Below are positions 34,341 to 44,553 of a DNA stretch of 64,000 nucleotides, piece after piece (the first letter of the stretch is position 1; each line of letters starts with the position of its first letter). The DNA is from an uncultured Crocinitomix sp. (GTDB lineage: Bacteria; Bacteroidota; Bacteroidia; Flavobacteriales_D; Crocinitomicaceae): the NCBI GenBank assembly GCA_905478225.1, contig CAJQHR010000006.1, positions 62,001 to 126,000 of the forward strand. Direction: 5' to 3'. Under the pieces are notes generated by a model that worked only from the letters and a program-made list of their open reading frames with translations, was not told the DNA's origin and made no database searches. The translations under genes were made by a program, and so were the position numbers.

Positions 34341-35189
34341 TTGAACCTATTGTACCGCCTTATATCATTCCTCGCTTATTCAAATAGCTGGATTGGACTT
34401 GGAGCGGCCGCTTTTCTATGGCAATATTATCTCATTTATGACTTGGAATGCAATTGGCAATTGATTGGCTTTGCGTTTTTTGCTACAGTTTTAACCTATA
34501 CTTTTCAGCGCTATTACAAAATTATTAGTGACGGTAAAACGGCTGGTCCGCGCATGCTTTGGATGAAGGAAAACCCGAATTTGATCAAGGGTATTATGAT
34601 CACATCAGGGCTAGGTTGTTTGCCACTACTTTGGGGTATGTCATGGTCGTCCTATCTTTTACTTTTCGGTTGTGGACTACTTTCGTTGTTTTATGTGATT
34701 AAAATTCCAGGTAAAATCAGCCGAAATTTAAGAGACATTCCTTCTTTAAAAATATTTTTAATCGGTTTGGTTTGGGCAGCAACGAGCACCCTATTGCCTT
34801 ACCTTAATCAGCCGGCAGAAACCGTTGAGGTTCCTTGGCTCTTGTTTATAGCAGATTTCATTTTTGTGGAGGCAATTACAATTCCGTTTGATATCAGAGA
34901 CATTATTTTGGATGAAACAGAAAAGAAAACCATTCCGCAATTGTTAGGCGAACGCAATTCACTTTGGGTAGCCAGTTTTATGTTAGTTTTAAACTACGCC
35001 CTGCTATTATTAACCGCCGATCAATTTCTGGCGTTTACGCTGACCGCCTTATCGCTTTCAATTATATTTGTACGCGCCAGCACTAGTGATACGGATGACA
35101 TTTACTTTTCGTTTTTCATTGACGGACTTTTAATTCTTCAGCCAACTGTGGTATTTATGGACCTGATTTTACTCAAAAACCCGATCTAA
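34341..35189 (+). CDS. UbiA-like membrane protein, probably degenerate prenyltransferase fold
   Basis: 282 residues, starting at TTG (no ATG is available near the hydrophobic start). About eight to nine membrane segments. The stretch FDIRDIILDETEKKTIPQLL resembles the second Asp-rich motif of UbiA prenyltransferases (DxRDxxxDxxxxxxTxP). The first motif (NxxxDxxxD) has no clear match; the equivalent loop reads FQRYYKIISDG. The fold is thus likely UbiA, the activity uncertain. The 3' end overlaps the convergent hemL by 21 bp. Confidence 0.65.
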   Translation: MNLLYRLISFLAYSNSWIGLGAAAFLWQYYLIYDLECNWQLIGFAFFATVLTYTFQRYYKIISDGKTAGPRMLWMKENPNLIKGIMITSGLGCLPLLWGMSWSSYLLLFGCGLLSLFYVIKIPGKISRNLRDIPSLKIFLIGLVWAATSTLLPYLNQPAETVEVPWLLFIADFIFVEAITIPFDIRDIILDETEKKTIPQLLGERNSLWVASFMLVLNYALLLLTADQFLAFTLTALSLSIIFVRASTSDTDDIYFSFFIDGLLILQPTVVFMDLILLKNPI

Positions 35190-36464
35190 TACCGCGCAAA
35201 AACGATCAGATACATCCGCTAAAACTTCCATGGTATGTGCTTTCGAAATAAAACCAACCTCATAGCCACTTGGACCAATGTAAATACCGCTTTCTAGTAA
35301 TTCAGCATACATACGTTTGAAATCAACCATACTATGCGCATCAACTTCATCCGCTTTGCGAATGGCAGCATGTGCGCCAAATGTGAGCCAGAAAATAGAC
35401 CCAATTGTCACCATTTCAAAAGCGTAGCCTTTTTCGTTGGCGTAAGTATTAATTTTATCAACAAAAAACTCTGTTCGTGCTTCTTGGTCGGCATAAAAAC
35501 CATCTTCTAAACAAGCTGTGATTTGCGCAATTCCGGCAGACATGGCAACTGGATTTCCACTTAATGTTCCGGCTTGATAAACATCTCCTAAAGGAGAAAT
35601 ACAGGCCATTAATTCATCTGAAGCGCCATAGGCACCAACAGGCAAACCGCCGCCAATTATTTTACCGTATGTTACAATGTCGGGTTGGATTCCGTAAAGT
35701 GCAGCAGCTCCTGCAAAGGCAACTCTAAATCCTGAAAGAACCTCGTCAAAAAAGAGCAGTATATTATTTTCTGTACATACTTTACGCAAAAACTCTAGGT
35801 ATGATTTTGTCTGCAATAACAACCCGTTATTTGCAGGAATTGGTTCAATTATGATACAAGCAATGTCGTGTCCATGTTCTTTAATACACTCTAAAACAGT
35901 AGTTTCATCATTTAAAGGCAGCACAATTGTTTCTTTGGAAAAACTTTCGGGTACACCGGCAGATGATGAAGTGCCAAGCGTAACTAATCCTGAGCCTGCT
36001 TTCACTAACATGGAATCAACATGTCCGTGGTAACATCCTTCAAACTTAATGACTTTGTTTTTTTTGGTATAACCTCTAGCTAATCGCAAACCAGACATGA
36101 CTGCTTCAGTTCCTGAACTCACAAATCTGATTTTATCAATGAACGGATTATTGTCAATAATTAATTGACCCAATTCATTTTCTAAAATGGTAGGTGCACC
36201 AAATGAGGTGCCGTTTTGCAAGGCCGCCGTTATTCCTTCTCTCACTGCTGGTGCGTTATGACCTAAAATAAGTGGTCCCCAACTGCAACAAAAATCGACA
36301 AATTTATTTCCGTCTTCATCCCAAATATGGCATCCGTCTCCTTTATGAATAAATAGTGGAGCGCCGTCCACAGAGTTAAATGCGCGAACAGGTGAATTTA
36401 CTCCGCCTGGAAAAAGGTTTTTAGCTTTTTCAAATAGTTGTTCAGATTTGTCCCGTGATATCAT
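35169..36464 (-). CDS. hemL: Glutamate-1-semialdehyde 2,1-aminomutase
   Basis: PLP enzyme that makes 5-aminolevulinate for haem synthesis by the C5 pathway; 431 residues. The marks are FPGGVNSPVRAF at the start, VSSGTEAVMSGLRLARGYT, KFEGCYHGHVDSML, LLFFDEVLSGFRVA and the PLP-lysine loop TYGKIIGGGLPVGAYG. Normal length. It is transcribed toward the UbiA-like gene and shares an upstream region with kynU. Confidence 0.97.
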   Translation of the reverse strand: MISRDKSEQLFEKAKNLFPGGVNSPVRAFNSVDGAPLFIHKGDGCHIWDEDGNKFVDFCCSWGPLILGHNAPAVREGITAALQNGTSFGAPTILENELGQLIIDNNPFIDKIRFVSSGTEAVMSGLRLARGYTKKNKVIKFEGCYHGHVDSMLVKAGSGLVTLGTSSSAGVPESFSKETIVLPLNDETTVLECIKEHGHDIACIIIEPIPANNGLLLQTKSYLEFLRKVCTENNILLFFDEVLSGFRVAFAGAAALYGIQPDIVTYGKIIGGGLPVGAYGASDELMACISPLGDVYQAGTLSGNPVAMSAGIAQITACLEDGFYADQEARTEFFVDKINTYANEKGYAFEMVTIGSIFWLTFGAHAAIRKADEVDAHSMVDFKRMYAELLESGIYIGPSGYEVGFISKAHTMEVLADVSDRFCAVLDRVFE

Positions 36465-36484
36465 CCCTTTTTTATCAATGTTAG

Positions 36485-36492
36485 TATCTTTG
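36485..36492 (+). promoter_or_regulatory. -7 element of the kynU operon
   Basis: TATCTTTG matches TAnnTTTG and lies 32 bp before the kynU ATG. On the opposite strand, TAATTTTG at about 36505-36515 may serve hemL. Confidence 0.5.
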
Positions 36493-36524
36493 AATAAATT
36501 GCGTTTGCAAAATTAAAACAAACA

Positions 36525-37808
36525 ATGGAAGCATACAATAATTCACTCGAATTTGCAAAAGAAAAAGATTTACAAGACCCTTTGAAATCTTATCGAGAGA
36601 AGTTTCACATTCCAGTAATAAATGGTATTGAAACAATCTATTTTACTGGAAATTCACTTGGACTTCAGCCAATCACTGCCAAGTCATACATTGACGCTGA
36701 ATTGGAGGCATGGAAAAACTGGGGAGTTGAGGGACATTTTGAAGCGAAGAAACCATGGTTTGCATATCATGAATTTTTAACGAAGAAAGCAGCAAAAATC
36801 GTTGGAGCTAAACCTTTAGAGGTTGTAGTCACACATAGTTTAACAACAAATCTACATTTGTTAATGGTTTCGTTTTACCGTCCAACGGAAAAGCGCTACA
36901 AAATTATTTGTGAGAAAAAGGCATTTCCTTCAGATCAATATGCGCTTGAAACGCAGGCAAGATTTCACGGATATGAGCCAAGCGACGCAATAGTTGAGGT
37001 AGGGCCAAGAGAAGGCGAATATTTAATTCGAGAAGAAGATGTTTTAGCAACGATTGCTGAAGTAGGAGATGAGTTGGCAATGATAATGATTGGCGGAGTT
37101 AATTACTATTCGGGTCAATTGTTTGACATGAAAACGATTACTGATGCGGGACATGCCGTTGGGGCAATCGTTGGTTTTGACTTGGCACATGCTGCAGGAA
37201 ATGTGAAATTGGAGTTGAACAAATGGGGAGTTGATTTTGCAGCTTGGTGTTCATATAAATATTTAAATTCTAGTCCTGGCGGTGTTGCAGGTTTGTTCGT
37301 TCACGAACGCCATGCAAACGATAAAACGCTTCCACGTTTTGCTGGATGGTGGGGACATGACAAAGAAACGCGATTTTTAATGGAGCCGGGTTTTAATCCA
37401 ATGCCAGGAGCTGAAGGTTGGCAATTGAGTAATGCACCCGTTTTGGGAATGGCTGCTCATTTGGCCTCGTTAGACATATTTGATGCAGTAGGAATGGACG
37501 CGCTTATTGAGAAAAGAATAGGTTTGACCAATTATTTAGAGTATCTTATTAACGATTTGTCTGACAGAAAAGGGGACCAATGTTCTTTTGAAATTATTAC
37601 ACCAAAAGATCCGGCAAAAAGAGGAGCGCAACTCTCAATTTTGGCGCATGGAATGGGGAAACCACTGTTTGATGCGCTCACTAAATTAGGAATTATTGCA
37701 GATTGGCGTGAACCAAATGTGATTCGCATAGCGCCCGTGCCGCTTTACAATTCTTATGAAGACTGTTATCGTTTTTGTGAGTCTTTAGAAAATGTGATTA
37801 ATCAATGA
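36525..37808 (+). CDS. kynU: Kynureninase
   Basis: PLP hydrolase that splits kynurenine or 3-hydroxykynurenine to anthranilate or 3-hydroxyanthranilate plus alanine. 427 residues. Motifs: [11 protein letters not shown] near the start, [31 protein letters not shown], the PLP lysine in [13 protein letters not shown] and [10 protein letters not shown]. Its stop overlaps the start of a 72-codon frame (ATGA), and kmo follows, so the three form an operon. Confidence 0.97.
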   Translation: MEAYNNSLEFAKEKDLQDPLKSYREKFHIPVINGIETIYFTGNSLGLQPITAKSYIDAELEAWKNWGVEGHFEAKKPWFAYHEFLTKKAAKIVGAKPLEVVVTHSLTTNLHLLMVSFYRPTEKRYKIICEKKAFPSDQYALETQARFHGYEPSDAIVEVGPREGEYLIREEDVLATIAEVGDELAMIMIGGVNYYSGQLFDMKTITDAGHAVGAIVGFDLAHAAGNVKLELNKWGVDFAAWCSYKYLNSSPGGVAGLFVHERHANDKTLPRFAGWWGHDKETRFLMEPGFNPMPGAEGWQLSNAPVLGMAAHLASLDIFDAVGMDALIEKRIGLTNYLEYLINDLSDRKGDQCSFEIITPKDPAKRGAQLSILAHGMGKPLFDALTKLGIIADWREPNVIRIAPVPLYNSYEDCYRFCESLENVINQ

Positions 37809-38023
37809 TAGAAACATACAACCCTGAAATAATAAGCCAGTATTTAAACGGTGCGGCAAGCGAAGGCGCGCCCATGATGAAACTAATGATGCAGGTAATT
37901 GTTATTTTAATAGTTGGTATTGTTTTATGGCGAATTAGCGCCGTTTTTGGACGAAAGAAAAAGAATCGCCATCAAAACATGTTTAGCGAATCGCGCTACC
38001 AAAAACATTGGAGAAGAAAATAA
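37805..38023 (+). CDS. Small membrane protein between kynU and kmo
   Basis: 72 residues, translationally coupled to kynU (start overlaps the stop by 4 bp). One clear membrane segment ([20 protein letters not shown]) is followed by a very basic tail (GRKKKNRHQ ... YQKHWRRK). No family is recognised. Its conserved-looking position between two pathway enzymes suggests it may anchor or assist the membrane-associated monooxygenase; that is inference. Confidence 0.7.
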   Translation: MIETYNPEIISQYLNGAASEGAPMMKLMMQVIVILIVGIVLWRISAVFGRKKKNRHQNMFSESRYQKHWRRK

Positions 38024-38034
38024 AAAATTACAGA

Positions 38035-39381
38035 ATGGAAAAAAGTGCAATTATAATAGGAGCGGGGTTAGTAGGTTCACTATGGGCTGTATACCTCTCT
38101 AATGCAGGTTATAAAGTAACGATATTTGAACGCCGTTCAGATATTCGAAAAGCAGAAATTTCTGCAGGTAAATCAATAAACCTGGCATTGTCGGTTAGAG
38201 GTTGGACTGCTTTAAAAGGAGCAGGAGTAGATCAAGATGTAAATTCAATTGCCATTCCAATGACCGGCAGAATTATGCATAGTGAGTCGGGTGAAAAAAC
38301 TTATCAAGCTTATGGTAAAGAAGGGGAAGCAATTTTTTCAATCTCACGAGGTGGGTTAAATGCCAAAATGATGGACATTGCTGAAGAGAAAGGCGGCGCA
38401 ACAATTCATTATAATAAACAATGTGTTGGCGCAGATTTGGACGAGGGTATTGTTTACCTGAAGGATGGGGATACGGGAGAAGCGATTGAGGCAAAAGCAG
38501 ACGTTGTTTTTGCTTGTGATGGTGCATTCTCAGCAGTGCGCTATGAAGCTATGCAAAAAACAGATCGTTTTGACTTTAGTCAAGATTATATAGATGATGG
38601 CTACCGTGAATTATTATTGCCTGCAAATGCAGATGGATCATATAAACTGGATAAAAACGCCTTGCATATTTGGCCACGAGGGCGATTTATGTTAATTGCA
38701 TTGGCAAATGAAGATGGTTCGTTTACATGTACATTGTTCATGCCGTTTGAAGGAGAAAACTCTTTCGAAACACTAACGAATGATGCTGCTGTAGCGTCTT
38801 TCTTTAAAAGTATTTTCCCTGATTTTTACGACATGTGTCCAAACCTTTTAGACAGCTGGCACGAGAATCCTTTATCGTCATTGGCGATTGTAAGGTGTTA
38901 TCCATGGACCAGTGGAAAATTTGCATTAATGGGAGATTCGGCACATGCCACTGTTCCATTTTATGGTCAGGGGATGAATGGAGGTTTTGAGGATTGTACC
39001 GTTATGGCGGCACTCATGAAAAAACACAATGAGGATTGGCCAAAAGTATTTGAAGAATATCAAATTCTTCGCAAGCCTGATGGTGATGCCTTGCAAGATT
39101 TATCCGTACATAATTATCATGTGATGCGGGATTTTGTGGCAGATCCTATGTTCTTATTGCAGAAAAAAATCGAAGGCCGTTTTAGTAGTTTGTACCCAGA
39201 CAAGTGGATGCCGTTATACAGTCAGGTATCATTTTCAAATATTCGCTATTCTGAAGCTTGGAATGCGGGTGTGAAGCAAGATGCGATAATGAAAAAAGTA
39301 ATGGATCGACCAGATATTGAAACTGTTTGGGATTCAAAAGAAATTGAAGACAATATATTGCGTTTGATAGAAGCCGAATAA
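38035..39381 (+). CDS. kmo: Kynurenine 3-monooxygenase
   Basis: FAD-dependent hydroxylase converting kynurenine to 3-hydroxykynurenine. 448 residues from the ATG at 38035. The FAD-binding GxGxxG is AIIIGAGLVGSLWAVYLSNA, followed by ERRSDIRK, SVRGWTALKGAGV, the ADVVFACDGAFSAVRYE (DG motif) and ALMGDSAHATVPFYGQGMNG (GD motif). The C-terminal third contains the usual FSNIRYSEAW. An upstream TTG start was rejected because the glycine motif should be near the N-terminus. Confidence 0.97.
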   Translation: MEKSAIIIGAGLVGSLWAVYLSNAGYKVTIFERRSDIRKAEISAGKSINLALSVRGWTALKGAGVDQDVNSIAIPMTGRIMHSESGEKTYQAYGKEGEAIFSISRGGLNAKMMDIAEEKGGATIHYNKQCVGADLDEGIVYLKDGDTGEAIEAKADVVFACDGAFSAVRYEAMQKTDRFDFSQDYIDDGYRELLLPANADGSYKLDKNALHIWPRGRFMLIALANEDGSFTCTLFMPFEGENSFETLTNDAAVASFFKSIFPDFYDMCPNLLDSWHENPLSSLAIVRCYPWTSGKFALMGDSAHATVPFYGQGMNGGFEDCTVMAALMKKHNEDWPKVFEEYQILRKPDGDALQDLSVHNYHVMRDFVADPMFLLQKKIEGRFSSLYPDKWMPLYSQVSFSNIRYSEAWNAGVKQDAIMKKVMDRPDIETVWDSKEIEDNILRLIEAE

Positions 39382-39414
39382 GCTTTTAATGGCGTCAAAC
39401 TAATTTCACCAGAT

Positions 39415-40254
39415 ATGAAGTATTTAGTATTTATTTTTTGTTCGTTTATCACCTTTCAAGCAGAAGCTCAAATTGGGACTGATTTTGAAAAAAGAAATTC
39501 AAAACGGCAAAAAAATCCAATGTCCGAGGAGAAAAGTTGGGGCTATTTACTTTGGAGTGAAAACGCGAGTCATTATCGGCCAATTGGTTGGCATGTGAGT
39601 TTAGGCGCTACGTATATGGCGGGCAATAATGCCAATGACGAAGGGCAAGAATTAACACCTACTGGTTTACCCGGTTATTATTTGGAGGGTGGAATGGAGC
39701 ATCTTTTTAAGAAAAGGCAACCTTTTGTACATTATTTTGATTGGGGTGTAGGAATTAAACATTTTGGTGGACAAGAAAAATATAAGCTTGATACTTTACA
39801 AGATCGAGGGAGTTTTAATTTCGGCTCTGCATTTTTGCGTGCAGCAATTCACAATGTATGGCAAACGGCAAAATTCAATTTTATAGATCAGTCAATCGGG
39901 TTTAATTTAGATTACCGCATTTACGGCGGAAAGGATAAGCAAATGGATCAAGATGGGGACTATCAATCTCCCTTGCCGTCAGACAATCAAAGTAAGTTAG
40001 TCGCTCAATTACACTATTCTTTAGGTTGGGGTATTAAAATTAGGGATGGTTTGTTTTTGGTTCCAACTGTTCAAACGCCTGTATTAACCTTATTTCAATT
40101 TAACAACTTTAATCCGTCGCATAAGTGGTTTAATAGCCGTTATCAACCCGTAATTTTCACGCTGAAGTTGGCGTGGTTATGGCCGAAATCTGGATGTCCA
40201 AAAGTGTTTAGCGTGGATGGGCAAACGCAGAGTGATCAATATCAGAGGCAGTAA
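39415..40254 (+). CDS. Probable outer-membrane beta-barrel protein
   Basis: 279 residues with a Sec signal (MKYLVFIFCSFITFQAEAQ). A charged linker is followed by repeated aromatic-ended strands (WHVSLGATYMAGNN, VHYFDWGVGIKHF, LHYSLGWGIKIRDGLFLVPT, FTLKLAWLWP). The end is a Cys-containing polar tail rather than a terminal F, so the barrel may not be closed at the C-terminus. It starts 34 bp after kmo and could be co-transcribed, but nothing links it to that pathway. Confidence 0.7.
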   Translation: MKYLVFIFCSFITFQAEAQIGTDFEKRNSKRQKNPMSEEKSWGYLLWSENASHYRPIGWHVSLGATYMAGNNANDEGQELTPTGLPGYYLEGGMEHLFKKRQPFVHYFDWGVGIKHFGGQEKYKLDTLQDRGSFNFGSAFLRAAIHNVWQTAKFNFIDQSIGFNLDYRIYGGKDKQMDQDGDYQSPLPSDNQSKLVAQLHYSLGWGIKIRDGLFLVPTVQTPVLTLFQFNNFNPSHKWFNSRYQPVIFTLKLAWLWPKSGCPKVFSVDGQTQSDQYQRQ

Positions 40255-40366
40255 TTTATTAGCTAGTCTCTGGTAATTAGTCAATAGACAATAAGATATA
40301 GTTGTTAGTTGATAGAGAATGTTTGAAAGGCATTTGTTGAGGCTTGTGAAATGTTTAACTCTGCAA

Positions 40367-40983
40367 ATGCGAATAGTTCTACTTTTTATTTCAGGGAATT
40401 TATTGTTTAATTGTGCTTCAAATGATGAAGGAGATTCTTTCAATTGGGAAGAAGCCGAGATTTCTGAATGGAGTCCGCAGGAAATAAATCAAACTCAATT
40501 TAAAACTGACTTACTATTACATGCCCAAGGCGAAGACTTTTATAGCCCAAAGGGTGAATTTTTTATTCAATTGGCGCTAATCGTATAGCAATGGTCGAGG
40601 CTGACACGTCTTTTTTAAGTCTTTCAAATTGGAATTTATTACTGATAGAAGACACAATTGTTTTTCAAAAAAGAACTTCGAATAATTCAAAAACGGTGGT
40701 CTATCCTAAGGCTTCAATTAATGACAGAAATCCGGGAAAGTATGATGTGAATTGTCACTTCGAATCTGAAAAATTTGGCAGTGTTAAGCTTTGTGCGAAT
40801 TTGGAAAGTGAATTCGAGGATCATCCCAGATTTGTTGAGATCATTTCTAGCACAAACGATATGTTAAGAATGACCGGACTGGACAATGTGGGTGTTTTTG
40901 AATCAAAAGGCGGTAAAGCCTTATATGTTTTTTCTTATCGAAGTGATTTGTTGCCAAATTTGCGGATCTATCGCATTCAATAG
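40367..40983 (+). pseudogene. Lipoprotein gene with a single frameshift at a T run
   Basis: From ATG at 40367 a lipoprotein signal (MRIVLLFISGNLLFNCAS) leads into a mature domain that stops after KGEFFIQLALIV at 40588. If one T is added to the T6 run near 40558, the frame becomes KGEFFYSIGANRIAMVEADT and stays open to the stop at 40983 (ending LLPNLRIYRIQ). The downstream open frame fits as the C-terminal half. It may be a true frameshift, a phase-variable tract, or a sequencing error. Confidence 0.75.
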
Positions 40984-41095
40984 TTATTAATTAAGTTCTC
41001 GCGATTAATGTTTGAGTCCTTGCAGCTATTCCACTACCATTAATTAATGGATTTTAAACATTGCTAACTAGAACATGAATGGATAGGTGTAAATA

Positions 41096-41127
41096 AAAAG
41101 AGGCCACTCATATGAGCAGCCTCTTTA
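41096..41127 (-). terminator. Terminator of the 1125-aa T9SS gene
   Basis: AAAAGAGGC and GCCTCTTTA flank an inner CTCATATGAG palindrome, followed on the minus strand by T-rich sequence. It lies 22 bp past the stop at 41150. Confidence 0.8.
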
Positions 41128-41149
41128 ATTTTATCTTGTGTTTTACTCC

Positions 41150-44100
41150 TTAGTTTCCTTTGGACTTAATAATTTGTAGTGATCCTTGACCTTCTAGCTT
41201 TTCGCCATTGTCAGCCTCGGCAGAGTATACATAGAAGTATACACCATCATTACAAGGAGTTCCATTCATGTCAGTTCCATCCCATTCGCCATCAGGCTCT
41301 GTTATTTCACCAACTTTGATTCCCCATCTGTTAACAATCACACATTCTAGTGTTGCGATTGAAGCAGATTTAAATACGAATGTGAAGTTATCATTGATTC
41401 CATCACCATCAGGAGAGAAGATGTTTACACCGTCAAATGCGATTGGTTCGAAAATCGTAATGATCTTACAGGCAGTATCTGTACAGCCATTCTTGTTTTG
41501 TGCCACTAAGCACACTTCCATTTCATAACTGACTCCTTTTGCTTCATAAACTGTGTCCAATTTCTCATCATAATCATCAGTAATGTACCAATCACCTTGT
41601 GGGCTGTCTAAGTTCCAGAAGAATCTAGGGTCAGCTAACGGGTTGCCAGGATTAGAGAAATACAATGAAGTGTTCGTGAACTCAACATCTACATCAGCAG
41701 TACCTTTACAATCTTCATTCAACTGATCTGAATCAACCGTGAAGGCAGCAATCGGGTTCAATGAATCAACAGTAATAGTTTCAGAAATTATACATCCGTT
41801 TGCATCTGTTGCAGTGATAATATAATCTCCAGGGTTTCTTCCTCCCCATGTGGTGTTGTCCGTTGTGTTACCTGTTGAAACTTCTAACCAGATGTAATCA
41901 TAATCAGGTGTTCCACCAGAAGCTGATGCGTATACTTGCCCATTCCCATTTTGGTATCCATATAGTCTACAGTATGCAGGATCATATCCTGTGTCTTCAT
42001 TAAAGTATAATGAATCTGGTTGAGTCATTGTAATGTCAATCACTACTGAACAACCGTAAGAATCATTAATTGTTAATGAATAATCACCAGCTGGAATGTT
42101 TACTGAATCAGCATCAAATCCGTTAGGAACGTCTGCTTCTGGAGCCCAGAAATAAGCCATTGGATTGTTAATATCTTCACCAGTTACTGAGTGAATTACA
42201 ACATAACCAGGATCACCGTAACAAAGTGGCGGCGTAATTGTGTAATCAGCTTCCAATGCAATTGGATCAGTAATAATGATTGTTACAGTTGCAGAACAAC
42301 CAGAACCATCAATTACATTTACAGTATACGTTCCAGCAGGAAGTGTATTTGCAGTGTTTGATCCATCTTCATTTTCTTGTTCTCCATCACTGTTTAAGAT
42401 TTCAATATCAAATGTTCCACTACCACCTGCAACAAATGCTGTGATTGATCCATCTGTAAATCCGAAACAAGTAGGGTCGTTAAAGATTACATCTAAGATT
42501 GGCGCAGTGTAGATAATGATTTCTTTTGTGTAAGTATGGTTACAACCATCATCAGTAGATACTGTTAATGTTATAACATAAGTTCCAATTGAACTAAATG
42601 TATGTGAAGGATTCTCTGAAACAGAAGTTCCGTCTCCACCAAAATCCCAATCCCAAGATGTGATTACAGCCGGTGCAGGTATTGTAGAAAAATCAAAGAA
42701 ATCAACTTCATTAATAATACACGTACTTCCTAATCCATCAGCAGAGGATACTCCGTCAACTTCATATTCAAAGTCAGCATCTGGTTGACCATAAACTATT
42801 ACAGTAAATATCGCTTCGTCATCAGGACAAGGTGCAATTCCTTCAACGGTATATGAGAAGGTATATGTTCCGGCTAAGCCGTCCACATCAAGTTCTCCAG
42901 TACCTTCGTTAAATTGACCCGAGAAAGTGATTTCGTCAAAATCTCCAAGTGGGTTAGCCCCCTCTTCAATTAAGTCATGTAAATCAACAATTGTTTCAGG
43001 CGTTCCACACAAGGCAATTGTACTATCAATTCCAGCAGCACCAAGTCCACCAAAATCGATTTCAATTAACCAAGAATCAAAACATCCACCAGACGTATCT
43101 CCAATTAAGATCCACACTTCATCATCAGGCCCCATTAATGGTCCAACGAATTCAGGCTCTGTTTGATCGGCACTAGTTGGCATTTCAGTTAAGAAAATAA
43201 TCCATGGATCTTCTGTGTCATTTAAATCTTCAAATACAAGGTCATTGATATCAAAGTCCTCACAATATGGTCCAGGATCAACGACTGATATTTCAGGTCC
43301 TTCTGTAAATACAACGACGATTGTTTTCGTAATGGTACTTGTTAAACAATCTGAGATAGGTGTTCCTTCAACCGTATATGATGTTGTTTCAGTTGGCGAA
43401 ACAATAATTATAGGTCCATCAACAGGAGCGCCTGGATCAAATGGATCAGATGTCCATACCCAATCATAATCTCCAGCGTTTGGTCCATCAACTGTAAGTG
43501 TTACAGGATTACCCTGGCAGCTTATTGCAGAATCAACTTCAGGAGCACATTGGTTAATGATTCCACCACCAATTCCTCCAGCAGACTCATAATCGATATA
43601 ATATAAACTTGAGAATGCGCCTTCAACAGCTTCTTCACTCAATACAACAGCATAAGTGTAGTTGATTGAGTCTCCATCATCCAAATCTGTTTTGTGCGCT
43701 AATGAAATTGCTTGATCAGCAACAGCCACTGCACCAATAGTTCCAGTTAACCCACCAGTTCCATTCCAAATATCAGAAGCACTTCTGTTTGAGAATCCAC
43801 CGTGTGAAACACGGAAATCCGCGCCCAATGCACCAAATCCTAAATAACAATCTTGCGGTGAAAATTGCTCAGCCGATACTAATGATTTTTGACAATCATC
43901 ACCAGGTTGAGATACAATAGTATTTGTAGTTGTAAATGTTCCACCAATAGATTGGTTGTTGTCTGGATCTACATTACGGTAGTAATATAAATCAGTTTGG
44001 TCGATACCAGAGTTATTGTATAAAGTAATCTCAGTTGTATAGTATAACTGATCAGAAATCAGGTGATATTTAACGTTAATGCTAATTCCATCAACTTCAC

Positions 44101-44527
44101 CTTCCCATTCAACGGTAATACAATCTCCTTCAACAGAGTGAATAGGGTAACCTGGTTTAGGAGCAATGTCAAAATCGGCACCACTTGCGTTGTTGGCGTA
44201 GTCTACGCCAGCAATTTGCAATCCGAATCCATTTTCAGGTGAACCAGGAGTAAAGTAATCGCCTTGGTGTCCTGCAGGACTTGGGTCCCAACCAGTATCA
44301 TCTTGATCAGATACGAATCCGCAAGGTACTGTTCCGGCTCCACCCCTATAATGGAACCCTGCACCTTCTGCAGTTCCTTCTTTTCCTTTTGGCCCATCAA
44401 TGGCAATATTTACTAAGTCACCAATAATATAAGCGTTTCCGCCTTCTAATTGCCCAAAAGAATTAGCACCGAAAAATAACCCGAGGGTTAGAAGTAAAAT
44501 GGGCTTTAAATTTTTAATTAAAAACAT
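41150..44527 (-). CDS. Large T9SS surface protein with PKD and SprB-like repeats
   Basis: 1125 residues. Signal peptide (to GANSFGQ). The front third (about 30-330) is a beta-rich domain of unknown type. Ig-like repeats follow (CQGNPVTLTV...), and a PKD domain at about 615-690 (SWDWDFGGDGTS ... FSSIGTYVITLTVS). Two to three SprB-type repeats come next (GFTDGSITAFVAGGSGTFDI, YQNGNGQVYASASGGTPDYD). The C-terminus is a CHU_C/type B sorting domain: NIFSPDGDGINDNFTF, IVNRWGIKV, WDGTDMNGTPCNDGVYFY. Likely a cell-surface adhesin or gliding-related cargo. The preceding 114-aa gene is on the same strand 26 bp upstream. Confidence 0.87.
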   Translation of the reverse strand: MFLIKNLKPILLLTLGLFFGANSFGQLEGGNAYIIGDLVNIAIDGPKGKEGTAEGAGFHYRGGAGTVPCGFVSDQDDTGWDPSPAGHQGDYFTPGSPENGFGLQIAGVDYANNASGADFDIAPKPGYPIHSVEGDCITVEWEGEVDGISINVKYHLISDQLYYTTEITLYNNSGIDQTDLYYYRNVDPDNNQSIGGTFTTTNTIVSQPGDDCQKSLVSAEQFSPQDCYLGFGALGADFRVSHGGFSNRSASDIWNGTGGLTGTIGAVAVADQAISLAHKTDLDDGDSINYTYAVVLSEEAVEGAFSSLYYIDYESAGGIGGGIINQCAPEVDSAISCQGNPVTLTVDGPNAGDYDWVWTSDPFDPGAPVDGPIIIVSPTETTSYTVEGTPISDCLTSTITKTIVVVFTEGPEISVVDPGPYCEDFDINDLVFEDLNDTEDPWIIFLTEMPTSADQTEPEFVGPLMGPDDEVWILIGDTSGGCFDSWLIEIDFGGLGAAGIDSTIALCGTPETIVDLHDLIEEGANPLGDFDEITFSGQFNEGTGELDVDGLAGTYTFSYTVEGIAPCPDDEAIFTVIVYGQPDADFEYEVDGVSSADGLGSTCIINEVDFFDFSTIPAPAVITSWDWDFGGDGTSVSENPSHTFSSIGTYVITLTVSTDDGCNHTYTKEIIIYTAPILDVIFNDPTCFGFTDGSITAFVAGGSGTFDIEILNSDGEQENEDGSNTANTLPAGTYTVNVIDGSGCSATVTIIITDPIALEADYTITPPLCYGDPGYVVIHSVTGEDINNPMAYFWAPEADVPNGFDADSVNIPAGDYSLTINDSYGCSVVIDITMTQPDSLYFNEDTGYDPAYCRLYGYQNGNGQVYASASGGTPDYDYIWLEVSTGNTTDNTTWGGRNPGDYIITATDANGCIISETITVDSLNPIAAFTVDSDQLNEDCKGTADVDVEFTNTSLYFSNPGNPLADPRFFWNLDSPQGDWYITDDYDEKLDTVYEAKGVSYEMEVCLVAQNKNGCTDTACKIITIFEPIAFDGVNIFSPDGDGINDNFTFVFKSASIATLECVIVNRWGIKVGEITEPDGEWDGTDMNGTPCNDGVYFYVYSAEADNGEKLEGQGSLQIIKSKGN

Positions 44528-44553
44528 ATAGTTATTATTTCTATCGATTAATA

